Counted from the stretch's first letter, positions 35,601 to 46,900 are shown. The stretch: 64,000 nt of DNA from Purshia tridentata (GCA_003254885.1 QANT01006746.1:62001-126000); one strand, 5' to 3'. Made by a program: numbers and translations. Notes: generated by a model not told the origin, from the letters alone.

Positions 35601-37037
35601 TTGGTGTGAGACAACAATTGAAGCAAATGAAATCGCAAAGAATGAAGTTTCAAATGAAGAGGTCAGATAATAAAACTGGACTGTAATTATATATTTTGAT
35701 CTCTCTATTTCTTTCCATGCATTGCAAGTATCTATATGTTAGAAAAGTATTGACTTAGGGGGTAATTAATAGATCAAGGACGACAAAGAAGTTGAAGAAA
35801 ATTCTCAGACAATATCTATTGGTGAAGAAAAAATCAGAGAGAGTGAACAAGAAGATGAATCAAGAGATGAAAAATATCTGGGAGAGAAGAATGAAACATT
35901 TGATACCGAAACAAATGAAAAACAGCACGAGGAGGTTAGAGAATACAAAACAAACTTATTTTAGTTACCCTTTCGTTTCCCCTAATTTCTCATAGTCTGT
36001 GAAGTTGATTCTTTTCTCTATAATACAGTTGTCTGAGGTATATGAAAAAAGAAGCATGAGTGGGAAGGTTGAAGAACGGATCATATCTGAAGATACAAGT
36101 ATCAAGGACCACGACCCATTTTTCATCAAGGATAAGACAACGCAAGACAGTGTTTCAGAGGTTGCAGTTGAAAAGGTCAGATTGCACTAAACCCATCACT
36201 CCTTTCTTGCCATAGAACATAACTTGTAAAGAAAAAGGTTAAACATAGGACATTGGCTGTTGTCTACAACAGCTATGTTGATCTTGCACATTTGGAAGAA
36301 AACAATTTTGCTCAACTTTCTTTTAAGTTTTAAGAAACAAAATTGTTCCTTTATCTTTCTGACAGAAATTCCAATCTTCTTCGTTAAGAGTTCTAAAATA
36401 GTTAATGGTAATATCAATTCAAAAGTCCAACAATTCATCTCACAAGCAGGACTCAAGCACTGAGATTTCTCAAGAAGAAGGAACCCTGGGCTTTGAAGCC
36501 AATGAAATCACTCAAGACATGAAGCAGCTACAGAAAACCTCTTACGCAGCAACCAGTATTCCAAGTGGAAACAAAGAAGTTGTAAAAAATCTCCAGGACC
36601 CAATTGTAGAAACTTCACAAGGGGTTGCTACAGAAATCAAAGCAGAGGAATGTGGAACAGAGAAAATGAGTGAATCAGGTGCCATTTCATTAGCTGACAT
36701 CATGCATGAATCAACAAAAGAAAGAACACTAGTGGTTACACGCTTGACTGAAGAGAAAGAAGCAACAGCTAGCAAAGCACTTCAAACTGAAGAAGAAGAG
36801 GAAGAAGAACACGGAAACGGTGAAGAAGAGAAAGATGATGATGAACACAAAAAGGCAGATCCAGGCTATGATTCTCCGGTCATTGTAGAAGCCTCTACTG
36901 ATGCTAAGGTTTCACCTAAGAAATCTCATAACATTCTTTCGGGTATGGGATCAAAGGTGAAGCATTCAATTTCCAAGGTGAAGAAAGCCATTATCGGTGG
37001 TAAGTCTTCTAGTTCAAAGACACAGTCAGAAAAATAA
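23694..37037 (+). CDS. Giant acidic repeat protein, family not recognised
   Basis: Hand-built 19-exon model, about 3,211 residues: 23694-23735, 24951-25829, 25989-26325, 26592-26791, 26905-27135, 27224-27733, 27857-27982, 28068-28220, 28325-30937, 31168-31458, 31548-32060, 32458-32586, 32674-32826, 32916-33536, 33632-33916, 34006-35661, 35773-35934, 36029-36175, 36450-37037. All introns are GT-AG and all but one are phase 0. It starts MATEADIPEAISVT (an in-frame ATG lies two codons earlier). The body is Glu/Lys/Asp/Ser/Thr-rich with no signal peptide or membrane helix, probably disordered or coiled. The last 43 residues turn basic (KVSPKKSHNIL, GSKVKHSISKVKKAIIGGK). It holds an 11-unit array, a 3-unit array and duplicated exon blocks, listed separately. 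Acceptors of exons 10 and 15 are ambiguous by 15-18 nt, in frame. Function unknown; a cytoskeletal, scaffold or membrane-surface role is only a guess. Confidence 0.75.
26905..30937 (+). repeat. Exon block A (exons 5-9) of the acidic-repeat gene, duplicated downstream
   Basis: Exons 5 to 9 correspond one to one with exons 10 to 14. Paired starts are VLEQ/VPNEP, ILKESESAGV/ILEKSEIAGV, VFEPTS/VLETTS, ACIEAADLSA/ASIEAADLSP and a final long exon ending in EEKIGHGNII-type text. Introns are alike too: the intron after exon 5 resembles the ones after exons 10 and 15. Exon 4 resembles only the tail of exons 9 and 14, so an older copy probably precedes block A. Confidence 0.85.
28586..30736 (+). repeat. 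Tandem array of 11 units of about 67 codons inside exon 9
   Basis: Units start at 28586, 28733, 28934, 29135, 29330, 29531, 29732, 29933, 30134, 30335 and 30536. Most are 201 bp (67 residues); the first is 49 residues and the fourth 65. Consensus pieces are ETGLKEAEAENNEQ, NTDIAPEEKGLATILTDE, ALAIEDIDVQAEENF and SKENLEKQIPTAADEG. Units 6-10 are the most alike and share the ENNEH or QIPKAT variants, which points to recent expansion by unequal exchange. Frame is kept in every unit. Confidence 0.93.
31168..33536 (+). repeat. Exon block B (exons 10-14), second copy of the five-exon block
   Basis: Second copy of block A in the same exon order. Its terminal exon carries just one 67-residue unit (ETSLKEAEVENNEQ to TVADEG) where block A has eleven. 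This suggests the block was copied before the array expanded, or that the array later contracted here. Confidence 0.85.
33632..34325 (+). repeat. Partial block C (exon 15 and the first third of exon 16)
   Basis: Exon 15 matches exons 5 and 10 (EGSSIENIKEGNANDLSPE, PEDGSEKFKDDKQDA). The start of exon 16 matches exons 6 and 11 (EDRDGDTFSIEVAEDNDDKN, LQKYEPEEE). The homology then stops and a different repeat begins, so this third copy is incomplete. Confidence 0.8.
34381..35442 (+). repeat. Tandem array of three 125-residue units inside exon 16
   Basis: Units begin at 34381, 34756 and 35131 (375-bp period; the third is incomplete at its end). Shared pieces: KVSELAPEKL, GETEEEIKE, VSKSDSQSIDVVSKDE, LQIPSSTLLPEE-ELKAS, HGTTTQDK and the unit-end LQKEE-RE. 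They are unrelated in sequence to the 67-residue units, so two separate amplifications occurred in one gene. A short CETTIE-NE repeat follows. Confidence 0.9.
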
Positions 37038-37647
37038 AATAGCAAGAAAATAGATGATTCCTGCAGTTTCATGTGGGGGTGTGCTTGTTCTAGTTTCGAA
37101 TGTTTCAGCACTATTCAAGAGTTTTGAGTGTGGTGTGTACTTGTGCAGCTTCAATCGGTTCAGATTTTTTTGGTTTTGGTGTGTGAATAAGTTCAGATTT
37201 ATCATTTGTATAAAGTGAGGTAAAGAATTGCATGATTGTAAATTTGTAAAGTCATTGTGTTTAAGCATATATACAAGGAAGTTGGACTGTACTGGGTTTC
37301 TCACTTTATTTGAGTCAAAGTAAATGTTCTCTACTTGCCATATTCAAATTATGCACAACGAGCCAGCAGAGTGAGAGAGAGAGATTACACTGTTTAAGCG
37401 TACACTACTTACAGAAGAAATATTTTGAAACTTGCCGTTTTGTAAATTCTCACAACGAAAACAGAGCACCAACGCGCCAAATGATAGTCAGGGTACGGTA
37501 TTAATACGTCACCGTTTTATCTCGCATATTTAAATACGCTTACTGCGAAAATAAATTATTAAGGGGCGGGCGGCAATCGTTTCGTATCTGTAACGTTCAG
37601 ATAGTTTCATTTCACATTTGTATGGAGAATTAACCAATTTTAATTTA

Positions 37648-38602
37648 GAGAAATTTTAGCCATACTCCATAATTTTCTTTTAATATCCAACATATATTTT
37701 AAATTTGAATGAACCATTTTATTCCTTAGTAAAATTACCAAAAAAGACAAATTATAATTTTTAAAAAATCAAATTTTCTTTCCACACCCAACACCTAATA
37801 CCTAACTTCTTTATCAACCCTAACCTAACCATCCTCACTTATCCTCTCTCACACTCACACTACCATCAAATTAAACTCTAACATCAAAACAAGAGTTTTT
37901 AGGTAGATGAATGGTGAAATCCTACCCTATGAGCCTCCAAATGATGTATGCGTGCATTGTGTAATTTTTTTGCATTTTTCCATGTTATAGACGTTTTAGA
38001 AATTTATGGTTTGGGATGTGTTCGGTGAACCAGAACCGAACACAACTACAATGTTCGGTTGGAGCCGGCCAAACAAATGACAAATGTTCGGTTGCAGCTG
38101 GCCGAACAAATGAGAAATGTTTGGTTGATGCCAATCGAAGATTTGCGATGAACTCGGCAAACCAGAGCCGAATGACCTCCAACAGCGTAAATGAATCCAA
38201 TTCAAAAATCCACTAAAAACTCAAACCAATGGATAAAATTCAAATAAAAACAACAGACTCATCATAAAATACGTTTAATTTGCCCAAAATAACAAATAAA
38301 AAGCTTAAGAACTGAGATTGGGTGTTCTATTCAGTGGTGGTGAGGGGAATATGGCAGCTATTAGGTATGGGTGTAGTGTAAATGCTTGGGTTGGGAGAGA
38401 AATTTATTATTATTGGATATATGTGTAAAATTGTGGGTAATGAGAGAAAATTAAAATAATGGGTTGAGTATTTATTAATAAGGGTAATGTGATAATTGAG
38501 ATTGGGTAAAATAAGAAAAAACTGATTTGAAAAAGGTAGGTGTTGAATAAATTAAGAAATTGGGTAACAAAATAAGATTGTTGAATATAAATAAAAATTC
38601 CC
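37648..38602. mobile_element. Candidate non-autonomous DNA transposon, 955 bp
   Basis: The segment is bracketed by TTAATTTA at 37640-37647 and 38603-38610. Its ends, GAGAAATTTTAGCC and the reverse complement of the right end (GGGAATTTTTATTT), are loosely alike. Further AT-rich text on the two sides (ATATCCAAC versus ATATTCAAC, ACCCAACACCTA versus ATTCAACACCTA) also looks inverted. There is no coding frame. The AT-rich flank makes the duplication less convincing; superfamily unassigned. Confidence 0.4.
38051..38147. repeat. 33-bp tandem repeat, about 2.5-3 copies
   Basis: Copies begin at 38051, 38084 and 38117 with ATGTTCGGTTG or ATGTTTGGTTG, followed by a GCCGGCC/GCTGGCC-AACAAATGA core. The third copy decays after about 20 bp. 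GGTTCGG-type words continue on both flanks (AACCAGAACCGAA and AACCAGAGCCGAA at 38029 and 38160). The repeat lies in the middle of the candidate element. Confidence 0.8.
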
Positions 38603-39132
38603 TTAATTTAATATGTTTAATATAATATTTCATGCAGGGATCAGTACTTAAGAGATGCAGCTCCAAAACGGTAAAACCCAGGAGTGAAAGCAACTTCACG
38701 TATAATTTTAAGAATTCACTTCTACATCTCATGTTTTGTGGAAACCGAATTCAAAGTTGGAGCCACAATTTTGTAAACACGAAATTACTTGAAAAGCTGC
38801 AGCATGAAATCTTAGTATGCCATCATCATGGCTACCAAAGTACCAATAGGCAATAGGAAGGCACAAAATTAAAGGTTGATGAAAGCAAGCAACTGTCAGT
38901 CTGTAACGACGGGTTTGCTTACGATACATAGAAGATTATTCTAATAATTTTGCAAAAACTTCACTAATTGGCAATAAATATAAATATTTGTATGGATAAT
39001 CCTCCAGCAGCCTCTATTCCGGATATTACAGAAATCAAGTCAACAACAAAATCGATGAACAAAATTTTATTGGCCACTTGTGACCTTAAAATCAGCAGAT
39101 CAAAGGCTTGCGAGATGAATTGCTTGGCCCCT

Positions 39133-42100
39133 TCAACCCTCCCTTCGTTTTTGAGATTCTTTAAGTTTTCTCTTCCGTTCCTTGATAACATCAACATTTT
39201 TCTTCTTTCGTTGTTTGCCTTTCTGAAATGAAGAAACATCCAGGACAAAATATTATTGCATTTAAAAGATAGTACAAGATGTAAACTGGGAGTCATATAA
39301 AAGATGAAGAAAAACCAAGAAACATGGTTCCCTACACGGAGAACCTTGTAAAAATTAATTCAAAGTTTGAGGAAAGCCATTTAATTATGCTTATATGGAA
39401 AACATGCATTAGAGTTCACACAGAATTTTGGTTTAAGATAGCAATTCAAAATATTCTTAAAACTCAAAACAGGTTGACAATGGAATGAGGCCAAATTGAA
39501 TGCAATACAACACCAAGAAAGTAAATAATTTAACCTATCTGTTTCCAAAACTGGTTTCTAAATTGTTAGAAAATGTCAATTTAGAAACCTATAGAAGTAG
39601 CATGGCATCATTAACAAATTTACCTCCATGGCTTCAAGAAGACCCCTCTTCTTACGTGACATAAGAACTTTAGACATATTTGTGATATCCTCAGCAAGTT
39701 GGTCATAATCATGATCAGGTTCTTCCCTGTCCTCTGTCTCCTTAGCAGAGCTCTGATTATCTATATTTGAGATAGATGACGAATGTGGGACACCCTGAAG
39801 TTCCATATTTAATTCATCATGATACTGCTTCTCAAGAGCCATCATCTGCATCAAGTCAGAATTCAGTTAACATCAATCAAGACCTAATGATGCAGTCTCA
39901 ATGCACATAATAAAACCAAACAGCAGAAAGACCTCGCACATATCTACATCAAGCAACATCCTTTTAAACCTATTTACCTTCCGCTTTCTCTCAGCAGCTT
40001 CTTTTGCTTTTGTTCTGTCAACAACACCTTCAGCCAGTAAATTCTGAGGATCTTCCAAATCTTCTTTCCCCACACCTGGCAGTGGGAGGACTTCATTCCT
40101 GCCAGCAGCCTTTAATCGTTGAATGGTCTCAGCATACTCCGGAACATAATCTGCTGCCTCATTGTCAACAAAAGGTGACAAATGTGGGGGAGGATCCCTG
40201 TTAAAAGAGCAATTAAATTAACAATCTTACAAGTCATAAACTTTTATTATCAAATTAAGTGTAGAAAAACACAGGTAATTAAGGGGGTAAATGAAGGTCC
40301 ATCCATCCATGTAACCTAGGTGTGCACAAACAAACAGCTTATCAAGCAGAACATATCAAATGAGACTTACGAGTCATTTCGTCATGGTGCAAGGCAGAGA
40401 GGCTAACAACACACAGTCAAAACCAGACACACACACATACAAGAAAAACAAAGACAATGCCTTGAAATATTACCTTCCCACCAAATAAGCCCCAGTAGGC
40501 AAAAGGATCCGAGCATTTACACAATCATAAACCCACTGTGGTTGAACATATTCTCTGGCAAGGAGCTTACGACCCTGCATTGACCTGTCAACAATCTGCA
40601 AAGTACATGAGCAGTCAAGCCATCACAATTGTGATACCAGATTTTTTTTTTTTTTTGCCAGAGATTCTACAGCGTGCAGTTTGCACATGCTGTTCATATG
40701 TGATGTGTTTAACAAGTCAATGACTTGGAGAAAAAAGTAAATGTAGCAGCATACCTGATGGGTGATGCTGTCATCATCTTCCCCAAATGGAGCCCCATCT
40801 CCTTCCCAGGAAACAATGCCACCAAAAGCAGGAATGACGAAAAGCAATGACTCTCTGTAAACCTGAACATAGAAGAGATTAACATATCAAACACAAGCAC
40901 AATATTATTACACTGCCAAACAACTAAAAGAAAGAAACGGCATCACCGAAGATGAGTAATTCAAATTAATTTTGAAATAAGCTTGCACTTGACACCCCTC
41001 CACCCCCCCCCCCCCCNNNNNNNNNNNNNNNNNNNNNNNCCCCCCCCCCCCCAAAAAAAAAAAAGCCACCGCACCTATTTATCTGTAAGGAAATATTTTG
41101 AAATAAAAAGAATTCTAAGTTCCAATTTAAAATGTTAACGCTCACCTCACGGTTCAAGAAAAATTTCATATCCTTGAAGAGTTTCTTACACTCCTTTGTA
41201 TCACTATCCTCGTCATCTTCACCAGGAACATCTTCAACAAGGTGCATCAATGCACCAGGTTCATTGGAAGGGAGTTGATGTTGAAGTTGGGCAAGTCTTA
41301 GTTCAGACTCATCAACTGAAGTCCCAATCTGCTGGCTCTCAACTTTCCCAGATCCAGACAAACTTGAAGCTTGAGGATCCAACACAGAGAACCGGGAGTT
41401 TGCATCAAAGTATCTTGATAGTGCATAAAGATCTTCAAAGTCAGGAAAAAGTAAATCATAATCATGCATACACAGGCACACACATGATAACAGCTCAAGA
41501 TAGCTAAAAACTCTAAATGAGAGGCTAAGGACCTTGCAAATTGTCTTAAGCTACAAGTAAAAATTCCTACCTGCTGCCAAAGCTTCCAGCCGAGGATCAA
41601 GAATGGGTGGATACTTCACATTAATGGAACGATATAAATTGCAATTCACAAAGGTAAGAAGAGCCTGAAACATATGAGAGGAAAAAATTTATTTTTAGAA
41701 TTGGATGTTAGAATTGGAAATATCATTTACAGCACAGATATTTTTTAATCAAAATTGAAATAAAACAGTAAAAAATGTACCTCATAAAATTCCAAGAAAT
41801 TTAGCATGATATTGAAGTCAATATCATCAGTCAAAACTTGCTGCAAAGGGTGAGGGGTCAACCATGTGACCTTTTGTCCCATAACCTCGGCCTGCACAAA
41901 GAAAAAAAAAACATATAGTCCGTACCCAAAAACAAAATATGCAAGTTAAAGACTCAAGGAAGCAGTGTATAGCAAGTAACTGCACCTGATAATATATTCC
42001 CTTAACAGATACAAAGACTTTACGCAATTTATGAGTTCGAGATATGTAAGCTTGCCATTCGTGACTCAACCTAGCAAGAAAGCAACACCAAGCTTAAGAT

Positions 42101-43112
42101 AAGGTGAGACTCCACAAAATGAACTCGTAGAATCATCTAAACATCATTTTATACTTCAATCCTTTTTTTTTTTTTAGCAGAAGTATCTACCTCCGACATT
42201 TATGGATGAGTTTCACTTCTATTTTTTCCTCTACAGCAGGTAAGGCTGCAAAGAGGTGGACCATTGTGAGACAGTCATCCAAATCTCTAAGTGCATCAAT
42301 GAAATTCGGGTACCTGCAATTTCAAACATACCAAATAACAATCGTCAGAAACTCATTATACATCCAATAAGAGACTGAAACTAATTTTTTAATAATAAGA
42401 CAGTTGACAAACCTCTGCAAAATAATTCTATCTAATTTGTAAGTGGGTATTCTTTGTCTCAGAAGATTTGCACGGTCCCGGTTCTTCTTTGCCTCTGCTT
42501 TCTTTACTTTCTTTTCATATGCCCTGATATCTCTCATGCGCTCAAGTAATGGTTCATGTTGAATGAACGAAACATCCTTTAAGTGATAATAAGTATGGTG
42601 ATTTCCTTTCACCTTTTTCTTCGGCTCGCGAGGGAATACACCCTTCATAATACATAGTTTCCTACAATTTCCACGACCATAAAATGAATCACTGCATAAT
42701 ACAACCTCCCTTCTTTCCCAACAAAACAGTCTTAAGATAATTGAACCAATATCCAGCCAACCATCACTATGAAGCTAGAATAAACCTTCACACGCAAACC
42801 CACTGAATAGGTATGACAAATTATATAAATTCATGTAAACATATGGAAATTACAACTTTCATTTGTCTGTACCTGTAAAGGGGTAGACTGACTTGACATT
42901 GCTTGATTGCTTGTGACCTAGTGACGTACCTCGCGGCATTTCCTTCCTTTTTCTTTCCCTGAAAAATACGAAAGAAAATTAACGGTAAAGTGTTAGAAAA
43001 TGATGATATTGTACATTGGAAACCTTTGCTTCAATATCGACATAAGTGAACAACTTATCGAAGACGATGGAAGTGACTAGGAACTTACCGGAGGCCTGTA
43101 ATGCTTCACCAT
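39133..43112 (-). CDS. PES: Pescadillo homologue, 60S ribosome biogenesis (PeBoW complex)
   Basis: Nucleolar factor that works with BOP1 and WDR12 in 27S pre-rRNA processing. Thirteen exons on the minus strand: 43089-43112, 42873-42958, 42413-42661, 42191-42313, 41986-42070, 41781-41891, 41571-41664, 41146-41432, 40755-40862, 40474-40595, 39978-40197, 39624-39845, 39133-39222, about 606 residues. It starts [20 protein letters not shown]. The Pescadillo N-terminal domain ([53 protein letters not shown]) is followed by a BRCT domain (about residues 340-430, with [10 protein letters not shown] and [19 protein letters not shown]). The tail is a charged coil ending in a Lys/Arg-rich nuclear targeting segment. 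Intron 8 contains the assembly gap. All borders are GT-AG and in frame. Confidence 0.96.
41001..41064. other. Assembly gap (23 N) inside a poly-C/poly-A homopolymer
   Basis: Bases 41017-41039 are N, flanked by C runs on both sides and an A run to the right. The gap is in Pescadillo intron 8, so the coding model is unaffected. The true length is unknown. Confidence 0.97.
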
Positions 43113-43986
43113 GGCTAAGCAAACGTTGAGACTGAGAATTAGAGACAGCTAGAGAGCGCACGGACTACGGAGGTTGAAGAAGGTTAGGGTTTAAGAGGAC
43201 TGGCTTCGGGTCGTTCGGAAGGTTCGGGTTTGTGACCGGTCGGGTTATTGGCTGTAAAGGATCTCATTTAAAAGCCCCGCAAATTTATTTCTCGGGTAAA
43301 AGTTTAAAACACATTTTTAGCCCTCGTGTTTTGAGTAAAAAGCATATTTGGTTCTTTTTCAATTTTTTTAATTTAATTCTTGTGTTTTATATGTTTTTTC
43401 AATCTTAGGACATTATATACCTGGTATGAAAATTTTCTTTAAATCAAAATCAATTTTCATATTATGAGTATTTTCTCGTATAAGGATGTTTTCTCATATG
43501 AGGTGTATTTTTTGTATGAGATGCATTTTTGCATATATAAGAGTATTTTTCTGCATCAAAAGCATTTTTCTCGTTTAAAAGACAGTTTTTTAGTATTAGA
43601 CACATTTCTCATATAAAGTATATTTTTACATACAAAAGGCATTTTCCTATATATACATATTGTTCAATTAAATTATCCCAGAAAAGAGTGGGTTTAAAAA
43701 GCTTATTGGGTACTAAAAGATGTTGTTCAATTAAATTATCCTAGAAAAAAGAGGGAAAAGAAGGGAACGAAAGAAATGGAGAAACATGATCTGGGTTTCC
43801 GCGCCAGCTGGCATCCGCCAAACTTAAAACGTCAAATTCATGTTCCCGCCAAAGTTCCGTCGCGCCAAGGGCCAATAAACAAATACAGAAAAAGAAAAAG
43901 ACAATCCCTAAATTCTCGACTCCCCAGTTCTCTCTCTCACAGCTCTGTGGTCTGCTACGTCGTCTCCGTTCCTGAAAAAATTTCCG
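43113..43986. promoter_or_regulatory. Shared head-to-head spacer between Pescadillo and CDT2
   Basis: The two start codons diverge across 874 bp. On the Pescadillo side TTAGGGTTT (43184-43192) is a telo-box in reverse. On the CDT2 side TTCCCGCCAAAG (43843-43854) is an E2F-type site about 130 bp before the CDT2 ATG. The middle (about 43440-43660) holds degenerate short repeats of GTATTTTTCTCATAT-type text. The two ends look like separate promoters. Confidence 0.6.
43440..43660. repeat. Degenerate minisatellite-like run of about 25-bp units
   Basis: Units of the form AGTATTTTCTCGTATAAG, GTGTATTTTTTGTATGAG and ATGCATTTTTGCATATAAG recur with a loose period near 25 bp for about 200 bp. Divergence is high, so borders are approximate. 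Confidence 0.5.
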
Positions 43987-46900
43987 ATGGAGATTTCAAA
44001 ACCCCAATCGTTCTTCCAAGACATCAGATCCAGAGAGCTCCATGGATTCAGAGGTTATCTATTTCTCTATCTCTCTCTCTCTCTCTCGCTCTCTAACTTT
44101 GCACTCAGTAATCGATCTATTAGGTATCTTACAATTACCATATGCGTGTTTTTCCAGTTCCAAAGCGACCGTACATCAATGGCATAGCATCGGAGTTCTC
44201 TGAAATCGGGGCCATTGCTGCAGAACACAACGGACCGCCAATGGCTGTTTCGTTTGGCAAGGTATGAAATCTGTTCGTCTTCGCGGTTTCGATTCATTTA
44301 TTCAGTACTAAGCAAAGCAATCATCTTTATTATCCCTTTTTCTTGTGCAGACCAGTAAAAGCTCCCACATTGTCGCCATGTCCGACGAGGATGGGTACTT
44401 GAGCCTGTTCGATACACGTCGCAAGTTTTCTGCATCTGCATCTCACCAAGAAAATGCAGGTTGGTCACTTGGAAATCAATCGCTATAGATCGTCGATTGC
44501 TATTTTGTGGTGTTGCAAGTAAGTCGATCTTTGTGTTTGATTTCAGATAGAACCAAAGTTTGCGATTGGGTTGCACATCAAAATGCTGTGTTTGACCTTT
44601 GTTGGATTAAGGTATAACCCACAACTTTGCCATCTCTTGCTTAACTTAGAATGATTATCCTAATAATATTATAAATGAATAAATAATATTATAATGGTAT
44701 ACGCCAATCAGGTCTCTTTCTCAGATTAAAAAAAAAAATTCTAGGTGCTTTCATTGTAATGTTAAAAATTGGGTAGTGATATTGTTGCTAATCTGGAACT
44801 GTCAGGCAATCCTTTCTTAATTATTTCACCGTTGATTAGGTAAAGAGTTAAACCGTGGGTATCCAATGTTATCAGATAAATGGAAGAATCAAATTTAAGT
44901 TGTTAAGTACATAGTATTCTTTATGTTAATGTTTTTTGCAATATAAATGTTTTTTCAGGATGATACTCAAATCTTGACAGCTTCTGGTGATCAGACAGTA
45001 AGTGATTAAGCTCTAATCCAGCTTGTTTATTAGCATAGATTTTGTGATCCTCAGCTTTGTATTACGGCCAGTTCAGTTTCTTAGTGATTGTGCTTTTCCT
45101 TGGCCTTTGTTATTTATTTATTTTTCAGATCAGGGTATGGGATATTCAGGAAAAGAAATGTACTGGAATACTAATGGGGCACACAGGAAGTGTGAAATCT
45201 CTGTGTTCTCATCCAACTAATCCTGGTAGGTTTAGATTTTCATCTGTATGTGGGTTTCCGTATTCTTTTTTTTTTTTGTGCTCCTTTGTATAAAGAGAAA
45301 TACAACTAATTTAAGCTATTGTTTCTTCTTATCTGACAGAGATTATTGTTTCTGGTTCGAGAGATGGCTCCTTTGCACTTTGGGATATGAGATGTAATTC
45401 AAGCTCCAAAAATATGCTTGGGGAGCTTTGTATATGGTAAATTATTTCATATTTTGATCTGTCAAGTGTGTTACAGAACTTTTTTTATTGTAAAGTTATT
45501 TCATTCCAAGACAAATTTAAATTTTATTTTCCAATTTAAATTTTTAATTATTTAATGCAGCTCAACTGCTATGGTTAAAGGGGCTCATCTTTTCCCACGG
45601 GCAAAGCGTGGAAGGCGCGTAAAGGTTTGTTTCTGATAAAGTGATAATGGTTCTCCTTATTCAGTTCTTTTGTATTCTTCATTCATACTTCAGCTCTTTC
45701 AGGCTGCTTCCATGAGCATCACATCAGTTCTTTATCTTAAAGATGAGGTTTCTATTGCTGCTGCTGGAGCTGTGGACAGGTATGTATGGAACAGTGGCGA
45801 TGATGCATATAATTGAACGCCAAACTTCTTAGTCAGAAAGTTATATCTACTAAGTGACATGAGATTGTTGTTTAATGTGATCTTATGGTTCATTTCAGCA
45901 TTGTCAAGTTCTGGGATACCAGAAGTTTGAAAAATATGGTCACACAGACATGCCCTCATCTGGATTCAACTGAGAAGGTTAGTCTAAATTTAACTATGTG
46001 ATGGTGCTAATTTGCCACAGGTCAATTCTCTTATGTACATTGATCCGTGAATGCACTATTGAGATATAAAGATGTTGACCCTTGTTGTCCACTGTGGTAT
46101 AACTACTGATCCCCTCTTCATTTCAGGAAAGGAGATTGCATGGCATAACTAGCTTATCCCAAGATTTAAATGGAGTGTTTCTGTCAGCCTCATGTATGGA
46201 CAATAGGTACTTTTTCTCTGATTAGCATCCTTTTTTCTCTTGTAAACTGATGTACCGTACAACCATCAGATTAGTAGCTCCTAGCTTAAGAACCCAGCGT
46301 TGCTTTAAAGAGTTTCCATGCACTAAATTTATAAGACACAATTGTAGACAAACCATCAAATTTTTAACTTATTAACACTTTTTTTCTTTTCTTTTTTCCC
46401 TGTCAGAATATATTTGTATAATGTACTTCAGTTAGAAAAGGGTCCTATGAAATCTTTCTCTGGATGCCGGATTGAATCCTTTTTTGTGAAGGTAAGCATT
46501 GCTGTTTGTAATTGCACTAACCGAGATTTTCATGCAAATTGATGTCCTGCCTACTAACAAGTCTTGGGTTTGATTATGTAATTGCAGTCAGTTATTAGCC
46601 CTGATGCTGCTCACATACTCAGTGGTTCTGGTGATGGAGATGCCTATATTTGGCAGGTTAGATTTCATTTTTAGGCTCTTATTGATATTGTTCTTGGTTA
46701 GAGAATGACTTGATTTGTCATGTCAACCCAGGTGAACAAGCCTCAAGAGGATCCTGTAATTTTGAAAAGCCATGATGGAGAAGTTACAGCAGTGGATTGG
46801 TATTTTCTTTATTTTGTTTTATTTTTAGCCTAATGCTGCTGGTTTTCAATGTTTATTGACAAATGATTGAACCGTTTCCAACTTTTAATAGGTCCCATTT

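Larger units (their letters stand above)
37038..39132. other. Intergenic between the acidic-repeat gene and Pescadillo
   Basis: Contains the 3' region of the acidic-repeat gene, a candidate 955-bp transposon-like segment (37648-38602) and a 33-bp tandem repeat inside it. Short frames across 38632-38856 and on the minus strand near 38964-39132 show no recognisable protein. Confidence 0.5.

Noticed and set aside
36926-37304. Minus-strand frames opposite the 3' end of the acidic-repeat gene
   Set aside because: No motif, and they overlap the last coding exon and its 3' region. Treated as chance frames.
40966-41195. Glycine-rich frame crossing the N gap
   Set aside because: It is produced by the poly-C tract and the gap in a Pescadillo intron; it is not a real protein segment.
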